Source: VXNE01 sp965208745
Lineage (GTDB): Bacteria > Pseudomonadota > Gammaproteobacteria > Pseudomonadales > Azotimanducaceae
Assembly (NCBI GenBank): GCA_965208745.1
Contig: CBDBPN010000003.1
Coordinates: 124,001-188,000, forward strand
DNA length: 64,000 nucleotides
Direction: 5' to 3'
The translations under genes were made by a program, and so were the position numbers. The notes beneath the pieces were generated by a model. The model did no database searches. It was given only the letters and a program-made list of their open reading frames with translations, and was not told the origin of the DNA. Position 1 is the stretch's first letter; the number at the start of each line of letters is the position of its first letter. Shown piece by piece: positions 14,293 through 21,781 of the stretch.

Positions 14293-14871
14293 GTGATCGA
14301 CATTTCCGAAGCCGCGCAGGACTACCTGAAGGACCTTCTGTCCAGGCAGGAGGAAGGCTGCGGCATCCGCATATTCGTGGCGCAGCCGGGCACGCCGCAT
14401 GCGGAGACCTGCATCGCCTACTGCCGCCCCGGAGAAGCGGCCGAGGACGACGTCCCGGTGGAGTACGGGGCGTTCACGGCCTACTTCGAGAAGCGCAGCG
14501 AGCCCTACCTGGTCGATGCGGCGGTCGACTTCCAGGAAGACCGCATGGGCGGGCAGCTCACGATCAAGGCGCCGAACGCCCGCACACCGAGCGTCGGGCC
14601 GGACTCGCCGATCGAGGACCGCATCAACTACGTCCTCTACAACGAGATCAACCCCGGTCTCGCTTCGCATGGCGGCATGGTGACGCTTGTCGAGGTCGTG
14701 GACGGCGACACCGCCGTGCTCCAGTTCGGCGGGGGCTGCCAGGGATGCGCCGCCGTCGATATCACGCTCAAGCAGGGCGTCGAGAAGGCGCTGATCGAGC
14801 AGGTTCCGGAACTCGCCGCGATCCGGGACGCCACCGACCACACCGTCACCGAGCACGCCTACTATCGCTGA
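14293..14871 (+). CDS. nfuA: Fe-S biogenesis protein NfuA
   Basis: Carrier that delivers [4Fe-4S] clusters to target proteins. 192 aa, GTG start. The N-terminal degenerate A-type scaffold domain (residues 1-95, GIRIFVAQPGTPHAETCIAYC) is followed by the Nfu domain with the cluster-binding CxxC in LQFGGGCQGCAAVDITLKQ. The order and length match E. coli NfuA (191 aa). It is divergent from metH; the 145-nt gap between them holds no confident promoter or riboswitch by eye. Likely clients in this window include RimO, CysI and CysH. Confidence 0.95.
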   Translation: MIDISEAAQDYLKDLLSRQEEGCGIRIFVAQPGTPHAETCIAYCRPGEAAEDDVPVEYGAFTAYFEKRSEPYLVDAAVDFQEDRMGGQLTIKAPNARTPSVGPDSPIEDRINYVLYNEINPGLASHGGMVTLVEVVDGDTAVLQFGGGCQGCAAVDITLKQGVEKALIEQVPELAAIRDATDHTVTEHAYYR

Positions 14872-14901
14872 CCCCCGCGCGCGTCTTCGCGCGGTTCCGG
14901 G

Positions 14902-15978
14902 TCAGCCGGCTCGGGCAAGATCCACGCGCCGCACGAGGGCGTCGCCGAGTCCGTCCGCCATCTCCAGCAGCAGCGACTCGGTCTCGGACCAACCGATGCA
15001 GGCGTCGGTGATCGAGACGCCGTAGTTCAGGTCGTCGCCCAGCTTCTGGCTGCCCTCGGACAGGTTGCTCTCCAGCATGATCCCGATGATCGAGCGGTTG
15101 CCGTCGTCGATCTGCGCGGCGACGTCGCGGGCGACGGCGGGCTGGTTCCGTTGGTCCTTGTTCGAGTTGGCGTGCGAGCAGTCCACCATGATGTTCTCCG
15201 GAAGGCCCGCGGCGCGGAGTTCGGCTTCGCAGGCGGCGATCGCTCCGTGGTCGTAGTTCGGCCCGGAGTGCCCCCCCCGCAGGACGATGTGGGCGAGGTC
15301 GTTGCCGCGGGTATGGATGATGGCGACCTGGCCCGACTGGTTGATGCCGAGGAAGCGGTGCGGCTTGGTGACGGAGCTCAGGGCGTTGATCGCCACGTCG
15401 AGGGAGCCGTCCGTGCCGTTCTTGAACCCCACCGCGGACGACAGGCCGGAGGCCATCTCGCGGTGGGTCTGCGACTCGGTCGTGCGGGCGCCGATGGCGG
15501 ACCACGCGATGAGGTCGTGCAGGTACTGGGGCATGATCGGATCGAGCGCCTCCGTCGACAGCGGCAGGCCCATCGCGGCGAGGTCGATGAGGAGCTGGCG
15601 CGCGATCCGGATACCGTCCTCGATGTGGAACGAGTCGTCGAGATACGGATCGTTGATGAGCCCCTTCCAGCCGACCGTCGTACGGGGCTTCTCGAAGTAG
15701 GCGCGCATGACGACGAGGAGGCTGTCCCTGGTGCGTGCCGCCACCTCGTTCAGCCGGCGCGCGTACTCCAGCGCGGCGTCCACGTCATGAATGGAGCACG
15801 GCCCCACGACGACGAGCAGGCGGTGGTCGCGTCGTTCCAGGATCTTGCGTACCTGGCGGCGTGCGTCGGCGACCTGCGCGAGGACCGTCTCGGGCGCCGG
15901 CAGCGCCGCCTTGACCGCATACGGAGTCGGCAGGACCTCGTTGGCGAGCACGTTGAGATTCTCCGTCTGTGTTTGCAT
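14902..15978 (-). CDS. aroF: 3-deoxy-7-phosphoheptulonate synthase (DAHP synthase, class I AroF/G/H type)
   Basis: First committed step of the shikimate pathway: phosphoenolpyruvate plus erythrose 4-phosphate. The start is ATG 15978 with GGAGGG 5 nt upstream; the frame is open further 5' through the attenuator but is not coding there. 358 aa, close to E. coli AroF/G/H. Core motifs are VVVGPCSIHD, MRAYFEKPRTTVGWKGLINDP, GARTTESQTHRE, GFKNGTDG, ILRGGHSGPNYD-like and VDCSHANSNKD. The isozyme (Tyr-, Phe- or Trp-sensitive) cannot be resolved from sequence alone, so the symbol is approximate. Expression is probably controlled by the leader and terminator directly upstream. Confidence 0.95.
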   Translation of the reverse strand: MQTQTENLNVLANEVLPTPYAVKAALPAPETVLAQVADARRQVRKILERRDHRLLVVVGPCSIHDVDAALEYARRLNEVAARTRDSLLVVMRAYFEKPRTTVGWKGLINDPYLDDSFHIEDGIRIARQLLIDLAAMGLPLSTEALDPIMPQYLHDLIAWSAIGARTTESQTHREMASGLSSAVGFKNGTDGSLDVAINALSSVTKPHRFLGINQSGQVAIIHTRGNDLAHIVLRGGHSGPNYDHGAIAACEAELRAAGLPENIMVDCSHANSNKDQRNQPAVARDVAAQIDDGNRSIIGIMLESNLSEGSQKLGDDLNYGVSITDACIGWSETESLLLEMADGLGDALVRRVDLARAG

Positions 15979-15988
15979 GGGACCCTCC

Positions 15989-16075
15989 AAAACGCAAAAA
16001 CCCCGACGGCGGCTGCCTGTCGGGGTTCTCATCGAGAGGCAGCCCGCGCGGCCTCTCACAAAGAGTGCGCCGCGC
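15989..16075 (-). terminator. Candidate attenuator of the DAHP synthase gene (four alternative pairings, intrinsic terminator)
   Basis: Read on the minus strand after the leader stop, four pairings are possible. (0) GCGCGGC (16075-16069) with GCCGCGC (16052-16046). (1:2) GAGAGGC (16057-16051) with GCCTCTC (16040-16034). (2:3) GGCTGCCT (16044-16037) with AGGCAGCC (16018-16011). (3:4) AACCCCGAC (16027-16019) with GTCGGGGTT (16007-15999), followed by a T-rich tail TTTTTGCGTTTT, i.e. an intrinsic terminator 11 nt before the start codon. Pairings 1:2 and 2:3 exclude each other, as do 2:3 and 3:4. This is the layout of ribosome-mediated attenuation. Structures were found by eye. Confidence 0.85.
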
Positions 16076-16170
16076 TAGCGGGGCGGATAGGCGAACCAAT
16101 AGCCCGAGCGGCGTCCGATCCGGACCCCGCTCTCGGGCTTCGCCTGGCGGTTCGACTCGTTGAGCTTCAT
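16075..16170 (-). CDS. Aromatic leader peptide of the DAHP synthase attenuator
   Basis: A 31-codon reading frame, ATG 16170 to TAG 16075. It begins MKLNESNRQAKPESG and ends RRSGYWFAYPPR. Codons 24-28 read Tyr-Trp-Phe-Ala-Tyr, an aromatic run placed just before a set of alternative RNA hairpins and a terminator. Leader peptides of this kind sense charged tRNA in trp, phe and his operons. Here the codons for all three aromatic amino acids are present, fitting the first shared enzyme of the pathway. No clear Shine-Dalgarno precedes the ATG; a promoter-like pair (16180-16208) would make the transcript nearly leaderless. Confidence 0.8.
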   Translation of the reverse strand: MKLNESNRQAKPESGVRIGRRSGYWFAYPPR

Positions 16171-16179
16171 GGCGCGCGG

Positions 16180-16208
16180 ATTCTCTGCGCTCGCCCGGGA
16201 AAAAGCAA
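16180..16208 (-). promoter_or_regulatory. Possible promoter of the aromatic leader transcript
   Basis: On the minus strand, TTGCTT (16208-16203), a 17-nt spacer and GAGAAT (16185-16180). The -10 is a poor match, but the spacing is ideal and the predicted start of transcription falls within a few nt of the leader ATG. Confidence 0.35.
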
Positions 16209-16248
16209 CCGTCGCGGGAACGCATGAGGGCGGGCCCGCGCTGCGGGC

Positions 16249-16254
16249 TACAAT
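16249..16254 (+). promoter_or_regulatory. -10 element upstream of rimO
   Basis: TACAAT at 16249-16254 lies 42 nt before the rimO GTG. No good -35 is visible at the right distance. Confidence 0.35.
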
Positions 16255-16296
16255 ACGCCGCCGCGGCGACACGGGCCGGCAGACCCCAGGAGAAAC

Positions 16297-17613
16297 GTGA
16301 CCCAACCAGGGAAGATCGGCCTCGTCAGCCTCGGCTGTCCGAAGGCGTTGACCGATACGGAGCGTATCGTCACCCAACTGCGCACGGACGGCTACGAGAC
16401 GACCGCAAGCTACGACGACGCCGACGTCGTGGTGGTCAACACGTGCGGTTTCATCGACGACGCCATCGACGAATCCCTCGATGCCATCTCCGAGGCGATG
16501 CGCGCGAACGGTCGCGTCATCGTGACCGGTTGTCTCGGCGCCAAGGGGGACATCGTGCGCCGCGCGCACCCGGATGTCCTGGCCGTCACGGGCCCACATG
16601 CGTACGAGGAAGTCGTGGCGGCGGTGCACGAAGCCGTTCCGCCCCCGCCCTTCGATCCGTACGTGTCGCTCGTCCCGGATCACGGCATCAAGCTGACGCC
16701 CAGGCATTACGCCTATCTCAAGATCTCCGAGGGCTGCAACCACAAGTGCACCTTCTGCATCATCCCGAGCATGCGCGGCAAGCTGGCCTCCCGCCGGATC
16801 GGCGCGGTGCTCGAGGAAGCCGAGTCACTCGCCGCCGCCGGCGTAAAGGAACTGCTGGTGATCGCGCAGGACACGTCGGCCTACGGCGTCGACATCCGGT
16901 ACCGGACGGACTTCTGGCACGGCCGCCCGTTGCGGTCGGATCTCCTTACGCTATGTGAGCACCTCGGCAAGCTCGTCCCCTGGGTCCGATTGCATTACGT
17001 CTATCCCTATCCCCACGTGGACGATCTCATCCCGCTGATGGTCGAGGGCCGGCTGCTCCCCTACCTCGACGTGCCGTTGCAGCACGCGGCGCCGACCGTG
17101 CTGCGCGCCATGCGGCGGCCGGCCGCCTCGGAGCGGACCCTCGAGCGCATTCGCCGCTGGCGCGACGCCGTGCCGCAACTGACGTTGCGCAGCACGTTCA
17201 TCGTCGGGTTCCCCGGCGAGACGGAGGCCGATTTCGAAACGCTGCTCGACTTCCTGCGGGAAGCGCGTCTCGAGCGGGTGGGGTGTTTCCCGTACTCGGA
17301 CGTGGAGCGCGCCGCCGCCAACGCCCTGCCGGATCATGTCCCGGAAGCGGTGAAGCTCGAACGCCTGGACGCGCTGATGACGCTGCAGGCGAGGATCAGC
17401 CTCGAACGGCAGCAGGCGCGCATCGGAGACACCGTTGACGTGCTGGTCGACTCGGCCACGCCGGCGGGGGGAATCGGCCGGACCGCGGGAGACGCACCGG
17501 AGATCGACGGCGTCGTGCACATCGAAGGGCCCGCGCGCGCCGGCGACTGGGCACGCGTGCGGATCATGGATGCGGACACACACGATCTCCGGGGCGTATC
17601 GCTGGCGGACTGA
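16297..17613 (+). CDS. rimO: Ribosomal protein uS12 (Asp) methylthiotransferase
   Basis: Radical-SAM methylthiotransferase adding a methylthio group to the conserved Asp of ribosomal protein S12. 438 aa, GTG start after AGGAG. The N-terminal UPF0004 domain carries three cluster cysteines (SLGCPKALTDTE, NTCGF, GCLGAKGD). The radical-SAM motif is CNHKCTFC, and a TRAM-like C-terminal domain ends with HIEGPARAGDWARVRI. YDVPLQHA-like LDVPLQHAAP and STFIVGFPGETE are also family signatures. It is divergent from the aromatic leader. Confidence 0.95.
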   Translation: MTQPGKIGLVSLGCPKALTDTERIVTQLRTDGYETTASYDDADVVVVNTCGFIDDAIDESLDAISEAMRANGRVIVTGCLGAKGDIVRRAHPDVLAVTGPHAYEEVVAAVHEAVPPPPFDPYVSLVPDHGIKLTPRHYAYLKISEGCNHKCTFCIIPSMRGKLASRRIGAVLEEAESLAAAGVKELLVIAQDTSAYGVDIRYRTDFWHGRPLRSDLLTLCEHLGKLVPWVRLHYVYPYPHVDDLIPLMVEGRLLPYLDVPLQHAAPTVLRAMRRPAASERTLERIRRWRDAVPQLTLRSTFIVGFPGETEADFETLLDFLREARLERVGCFPYSDVERAAANALPDHVPEAVKLERLDALMTLQARISLERQQARIGDTVDVLVDSATPAGGIGRTAGDAPEIDGVVHIEGPARAGDWARVRIMDADTHDLRGVSLAD

Positions 17614-17673
17614 GCGCCGCGACTCGCGGGCCGCGATTCGCGGGCCGACCGGCGGCTGTGCGGACGGGCGCTG

Positions 17674-17682
17674 TGGTATTCT
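17674..17682 (+). promoter_or_regulatory. Extended -10 promoter element before the small membrane peptide
   Basis: TGG-TATTCT (17674-17682) matches an extended -10 (TGnTATnnT). It lies about 97 nt before the first downstream start codon, in the 165-nt gap after rimO. Confidence 0.4.
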
Positions 17683-17732
17683 CGCGGCCGTTTCGCACCC
17701 CTCGAGCCCAAGGGGCCGAAGCCAGTCCGCCC

Positions 17733-17761
17733 ATTCCGAAAGAGATGATTCCGAAAGAGAT
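17733..17761. repeat. Tandem 14-bp direct repeat in a 5' leader
   Basis: ATTCCGAAAGAGAT occurs at 17733-17746 and again at 17748-17761 (period 15), ending 18 nt before the start of the 41-residue membrane peptide. Each copy contains an AAAGAGA purine run that could act as a standby ribosome site. Confidence 0.8.
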
Positions 17762-17778
17762 AAGGGAGCGCGAACCGG

Positions 17779-17904
17779 ATGTGGTACCTGCTTGAAGACT
17801 TCCTGGAGCAACCCCTCTTGATGAAGCTGTTCCTGGGGGTGGGCTGGCTGTGCATCGTCATCATGGCCGCGAGTTTCGTCGCGTCGGTCGCCGGAGGCGG
17901 ATAG
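17779..17904 (+). CDS. Small single-span membrane peptide (41 aa)
   Basis: ATG 17779 to TAG 17904 encodes 41 residues beginning MWYLLEDFLEQPLLMKLF. A hydrophobic span (about residues 16-38, LFLGVGWLCIVIMAASFVA) follows a short acidic amphipathic N-terminus. GGGAG lies about 11 nt upstream, and a promoter-like element and a direct repeat precede it. The stop is 16 nt before a TerB-like gene, so both are probably cotranscribed. No family was recognised; that it is expressed is inferred from ribosome-site, length and context. Confidence 0.5.
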   Translation: MWYLLEDFLEQPLLMKLFLGVGWLCIVIMAASFVASVAGGG

Positions 17905-17920
17905 CCGTCGGAGCTTGCCC

Positions 17921-18316
17921 ATGTGGCTCTCGTCGCTCACGGAAGAACAGCGCGAGGCGTTGCTGGGGCTGGCCCACAACGTGGTGGTGTCCGACGGTCT
18001 CCTCGACCCCAACGAGGAGTTCATGCTCGACGAGTTCAAGCGCGAGATGGAACTTCATCCCGCCACCGAGTCGGACTACCTCGAACTCGAGGGGATCGGC
18101 GCGACGTTCGTCAGCCGGCGGGCCCGGGCGATCGCCATGCTGAACCTGCTGCGGCTCGGCTACGTGGACGGCGCCTTCGAGGTGGAGGAGGAATGCCTGC
18201 TCAAGGAAGTCGCCGAGGCGTTCGGCATCGGCGGTGACGACTTCCTCCTGATGCACAACTGGGTGAAACGCCTCGTGGCGCTGGAGCAGGAGGCACGGTC
18301 CTTCATGCGGCCCTGA
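17921..18316 (+). CDS. TerB-like helical protein
   Basis: A 131-aa all-helical cytosolic protein. ATG at 17921 is chosen because GGAG lies 7 nt upstream; TTG at 17915 is in frame too. Acidic segments such as VVVSDGLLDPNEEFMLDEF and GYVDGAFEVEEECLLKEVAEAFGI show the double 'xDGxxxxxExxxl' pattern of TerB-like domains, in which paired Asp/Glu residues sit on facing helices. The family is linked to membrane-stress and tellurite-type systems, but this copy stands without ter genes. It follows a single-span membrane peptide. Confidence 0.65.
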   Translation: MWLSSLTEEQREALLGLAHNVVVSDGLLDPNEEFMLDEFKREMELHPATESDYLELEGIGATFVSRRARAIAMLNLLRLGYVDGAFEVEEECLLKEVAEAFGIGGDDFLLMHNWVKRLVALEQEARSFMRP

Positions 18317-18328
18317 TCCGCACGCGGG

Positions 18329-19075
18329 TCAGTCGCGCAGCAACACGCGTTTCGCCTCGTTCAGCGTCGCGGCCAGGAAGGTCGACCCGCCACGGTCCGG
18401 ATGCAGCTTCTGGATCAGGCGGCGATGGGCCTCGATCACGTCTTCCTCGGTCGCGCCGGCCTCGAGACCCAGCACTTCGAGGGCGCGCGCCTCGTTCATC
18501 TGTCCGTCGGCGGGCTCCGCGGACGTACGCTCCGCCGAATCGTCCCAGCCCGGGTGCAGCCGGTCCAGGTAGCCGTCCAGCAGTCGCACGGAGTCGCCAT
18601 CGGTCAACACGGCGCGCAAGGACCGCAGTTCGCCCAGGTCGAGCGTGGAGAGCCGGCGGCCCTCGAAAGGCCCGGCCAGGACCTCGCCGTCCATCTCGCC
18701 AGAGCCGTGCTGGAGAGTCATGCGCAGTTCCGCCGTTTCGACTTCCGAACTCTGCGGCCCGGCGCCGGCATTCGCGGCATGCGCCTGGCGGCCGGCGAAG
18801 GCCTGGCCCGCCAGCGGCGCGACGCGGCTGAGCAGGGGCAGGAAGCGCAGCAGCGAAAAGCCCCGGCGCAGGAACGGGAAGACGGCGGCGCCAAGCGCCG
18901 CGAGCCAGTGCAGGCGACCGGTCGCCGCGAGGACGGCGAGTCCCGCGACCAGCACGATGGCTGCCGTGGTGAGCACGACCGAACTGCGGCTCGGCTGCAC
19001 CTTCGCCCAGTACACGCGCACCAGCAGCACGAACGCGGCGCCCGCCAGCACGGCCGCGAGAATGGTGAGGATCAT
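18329..19075 (-). CDS. Membrane-anchored J-domain protein
   Basis: A 248-aa protein with two or three hydrophobic segments in the first 100 residues (ILTILAAVLAGAAFVLLVRV; VVLTTAAIVLVAGLAVLAA; LAALGAAVFPFL) and a C-terminal J domain. The HPD tripeptide is present in QKLHPDRGGST, preceded by EVLGLEAGATEEDVIEAHRRL. It would recruit an Hsp70 (DnaK) at the inner membrane, as DjlA/TIM14-like proteins do. The ATG at 19075 overlaps the stop of the upstream VWA-like gene as ATGA. The client is unknown. Confidence 0.82.
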   Translation of the reverse strand: MILTILAAVLAGAAFVLLVRVYWAKVQPSRSSVVLTTAAIVLVAGLAVLAATGRLHWLAALGAAVFPFLRRGFSLLRFLPLLSRVAPLAGQAFAGRQAHAANAGAGPQSSEVETAELRMTLQHGSGEMDGEVLAGPFEGRRLSTLDLGELRSLRAVLTDGDSVRLLDGYLDRLHPGWDDSAERTSAEPADGQMNEARALEVLGLEAGATEEDVIEAHRRLIQKLHPDRGGSTFLAATLNEAKRVLLRD

Positions 19076-19776
19076 CGGTCGAGCTGCTCGAGCAAACGGC
19101 TTGCCAGCGGGCTCGCCAGGGTCCGCTCGAGGCCCGCGCGACCCCGTGCGGCGTACGTGGCGACCGCCCGCAGCAAGTCCCGCAGTTCGTCCGCGCTGCC
19201 TGCTCGGAAGGGGATGTGCGCCCCGCCTGTGATCCGGGCCAGATTCTCGAACACGCGGGCGGCCGTGCCGTCGGAGCCTTCCTGGAACACGAACATCCGC
19301 AACCCGTAAAGGGCCAGGCGTCCGGCGGCCGCCACGGCGGCCGACGGGTCCTCCTCGAAACTGTCGCCGACCAGCACGAGCGCCCGCACCGGCGTCTGGG
19401 CCGCCTCGCGCTCGGCATGTTCGATGACGCGGACGATCTGCGTGCGTCCGCCGAGGCAACGCACGCCCAGCATGGTCGAGAGCAGGGCGTCCGGGGTAGC
19501 GTTCCAGGTCGAGTGATGGAAGTCCGCGAGGCCCCGGAAGTAGACGAGCTGCACGGCCAGGTCACCGCTGTCGCGAGCCGCCCCGAACAGCTCCGCGTGG
19601 AGGGAACACGCCAGGTCCCAGGTCGGCGCCCGGCTCGCCGTGGCGTCCATCGCGAAGATAAGTCGCTGCGTTCGCCCCGGCGCCGGGGGCTTCGCCGAAC
19701 GGGCCTCGGCCAGGAAGCGGTCGACCGCGCTCCCCGCCGTTGGAGCTGGTGTGATTTTTTTCGGCGATTTCGTCAC
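19072..19776 (-). CDS. VWA-like domain protein coupled to a J-domain gene
   Basis: A 234-aa protein starting with GTG at 19776. RLIFAMDATASRAPTWD resembles the first strand and metal-site loop of von Willebrand A folds (DxSxS replaced by DATAS). It is followed by alternating strands and helices ending near residue 210 (LVLVGDSFEED, LYGLRMFVFQEG). No signal peptide is evident, so it is probably cytosolic. It is translationally coupled (ATGA) to the downstream membrane J-domain gene, which suggests a shared chaperone or sensing role. That role is inferred from pairing only. Confidence 0.6.
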   Translation of the reverse strand: MTKSPKKITPAPTAGSAVDRFLAEARSAKPPAPGRTQRLIFAMDATASRAPTWDLACSLHAELFGAARDSGDLAVQLVYFRGLADFHHSTWNATPDALLSTMLGVRCLGGRTQIVRVIEHAEREAAQTPVRALVLVGDSFEEDPSAAVAAAGRLALYGLRMFVFQEGSDGTAARVFENLARITGGAHIPFRAGSADELRDLLRAVATYAARGRAGLERTLASPLASRLLEQLDR

Positions 19777-19840
19777 GATTTCGTCGGGAAGGGGGGACAG
19801 CGCGCCAGAACGGTCCTATCATGCCAACGAGCGATCGATC

Positions 19841-20053
19841 TTGGAAACCTTCGATTTGGAAGAAGCCGACACGGTAAAGTGGCTGGAGGAGCTCCGGGTC
19901 GAGCACCGGGATCTGGACGAGGTCATTCAGTATCTGATTGAGAGTCGTCACCATGACCTCATGAAGATCCAGCGGCTCAAGAAGCGCAAGCTGCGCCTCA
20001 AGGACATGATCAGCCGCCTGGAGAGCGAACTCATTCCGGACCTGGATGCGTGA
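19841..20053 (+). CDS. DUF465 (YdcH-type) small coiled-coil protein
   Basis: About 70 aa ending LKKRKLRLKDMISRLESELIPDLDA, the hallmark of DUF465/YdcH proteins. The body (VEHRDLDEVIQYLIESRHHDLMKIQRL) is a helical hairpin. The start is uncertain: TTG 19841 is used here, TTG 19856 is an in-frame alternative, and the frame is open further upstream through non-conserved sequence. The end overlaps the next gene as GTGA. Function of the family is unknown. Confidence 0.7.
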   Translation: METFDLEEADTVKWLEELRVEHRDLDEVIQYLIESRHHDLMKIQRLKKRKLRLKDMISRLESELIPDLDA

Positions 20054-20955
20054 CCCCGAGGCAGTCCCTCACCGTCGCCATCTCTTCACGCGCCCTGTTC
20101 GATCTCGACGAGAGCAACCGCGTCTACGAGGAGCAGGGCCTCGAGGCATACCGCCAGTACCAGATCGAGCGGGAGAACGTACCCCTTGAGCCCGGCGACG
20201 CGTTCCCCTTCGTCCGCAAGCTCCTCAACATCAACAAGCTCCTCGAGCGGTCCGCCGTCGAGGTCATCCTGCTGTCGCGCAACACGGCCGACACGGGCTT
20301 GAGGATCTTCAACTCCATTCGAGAGCACGAACTCGACATCACGCGGGCGGCGTTCAGCGGCGGCTCGAGTCCTTACCGGTACGTGCGCGCCTTCGACTGC
20401 GACCTGTTCCTGTCGACGGAACCGGAAGACGTGGCGCGCGCCCTCGAGAACGGCGCCGCGGCGGCCACGCTCCTCGGCGCGCCGCGCGGCGCAAACGTCT
20501 CCGAGGAACTCCGCATCGCCTTCGACGGGGACGCCGTGGTGTTCTCGGACCAGGCCGAGCGCGTGTTCCAGGAGGCCGGCGCCAAGGCGTTCGGGGAGAG
20601 CGAAGCCGCGGCGGCGGACGAACTTCTGGCCGGTGGACCGTTCAAGGCGTTCCTGGGCGGGCTGCACGCCCTGCAGCGCGAGTTCCCGCAGGACCGCTGT
20701 CCCATCCGCACGGCCCTGATCACGGCGCGAGAGGCCCCTGCCCACGAACGGGTCATCAAGACGCTGAGGGCGTGGGACATCCGCCTCGACGAGAGCCTGT
20801 TCCTCGGCGGCCGCGACAAGGCCGCGTTCCTGCGCGCGTTCGGGGCGGACGTGTTCTTCGACGACCGGCTGCAGAACTGCGAAGGGGCGAGTGCGCACAC
20901 GGCAGCCGGACACGTGCCCCACGGCGTGGTGAACAGCGCCGGAGCCGAAGACTGA
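20050..20955 (+). CDS. 5'-nucleotidase (cytosolic cN-I-like family)
   Basis: A 301-aa protein of the bacterial 5'-nucleotidase family (PF06189), predicted to dephosphorylate nucleoside monophosphates. The start is GTG 20050, overlapping the preceding TGA. Family signatures are AISSRALFDLDESNRVYEEQG near the N-terminus, VEVILLSRNTADTGLRIFNSI, FLSTEPEDVARAL, CPIRTALITAR and VFFDDRLQNCEGA, consistent with a HAD-like fold whose aspartates sit in DLDES and DDR. It forms a two-gene unit with the DUF465 gene. Confidence 0.82.
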   Translation: MTPRQSLTVAISSRALFDLDESNRVYEEQGLEAYRQYQIERENVPLEPGDAFPFVRKLLNINKLLERSAVEVILLSRNTADTGLRIFNSIREHELDITRAAFSGGSSPYRYVRAFDCDLFLSTEPEDVARALENGAAAATLLGAPRGANVSEELRIAFDGDAVVFSDQAERVFQEAGAKAFGESEAAAADELLAGGPFKAFLGGLHALQREFPQDRCPIRTALITAREAPAHERVIKTLRAWDIRLDESLFLGGRDKAAFLRAFGADVFFDDRLQNCEGASAHTAAGHVPHGVVNSAGAED

Positions 20956-20989
20956 AAACGCTCCGGGGCCGGCGCGGACGCCGGATCGA

Positions 20990-21779
20990 TCAACCCGCCG
21001 GCGTGTACCAGACGGACGAGCCCCAGGCCCGTTCCCGGATCGTCGCGGACAGGTCGGGATTCGGCTCTATCCCGAGCCGCAACGCGTCCCGGGTCGACCT
21101 GAGCGCGTCGCGCAGGTACCCGCCCTTGAAGACCGAGATCGGGTCCTTGTTGTTCGCCCGGTCGAGGTAGTACTGGACGATCTGGAAGTCCGCCCATTCG
21201 TCGTTCGGGGAGAGGGACGGGCGGGTCTCGGACGTGCCCTTCTTCTGCGTGATCTCGACGACGGGTTCGTTGCGGATGCGCGCCGCCGCGAACTCCGCAT
21301 CGATGGGCTGGCCGTCCCAGGTCGTCTCCATGAACGCCAGTCCGTCGCTCTGGTTCATGTTGTGCGGGATGCCCATGGCCTCGATGCCGGCGGCGCGCTT
21401 TGCGTCGAGCCACGCCCACAGATCCGAGGGATCGCCGGAGTCCCGCCAGGTGAAAGGCCGCTCAGGCACCTCGCTGCTCCGGAAGACGACGTTGCGGTGC
21501 AGGTGGCGCCCGCCCGGCGTCGGCGTGTACTCGTAGCCGATGAGCGCCGTGAAGGCGCCCGGGTCGTTGTGGCGCTCCGCGGCCGCGACGCGCTTCTTCC
21601 AGGCCGTGGCGATCACCGGGTATGCGGCCGCTGTGCCGTTCATGGCCTCCAGCAGATTCGGTATGGATGTGCAGGTCACCGAAGAGGGCCCGCCGCTCGG
21701 GCGTGTCGGAGTCCTCACCGAAGGCCCAGGGCCCGCCGGCGAGGACTGCGGCGAACAGCCACGTGTAGCGTGCCTTCAT
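20990..21779 (-). pseudogene. Decayed DUF3604 gene (first of three tandem copies)
   Basis: The intact neighbours are over 600 codons; this copy spans only 790 nt. It begins with an ATG, a signal peptide (MKARYTWLFAAVLAGG) and RALFGDLHIHT, then loses about 100 codons and changes frame. It resumes at ATAWKKRVAAAERHNDPG and runs intact to VFKGGYLRDAL. A second, in-frame deletion of roughly 200-plus codons then joins STRDALRLGIEPNPD and the end RERAWGSSVWYTPAG. The second metal-binding His/Asp region (VTDHA) and ASDSHVSAG are gone, so activity is not expected. Confidence 0.88.
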
Positions 21780-21781
21780 GA

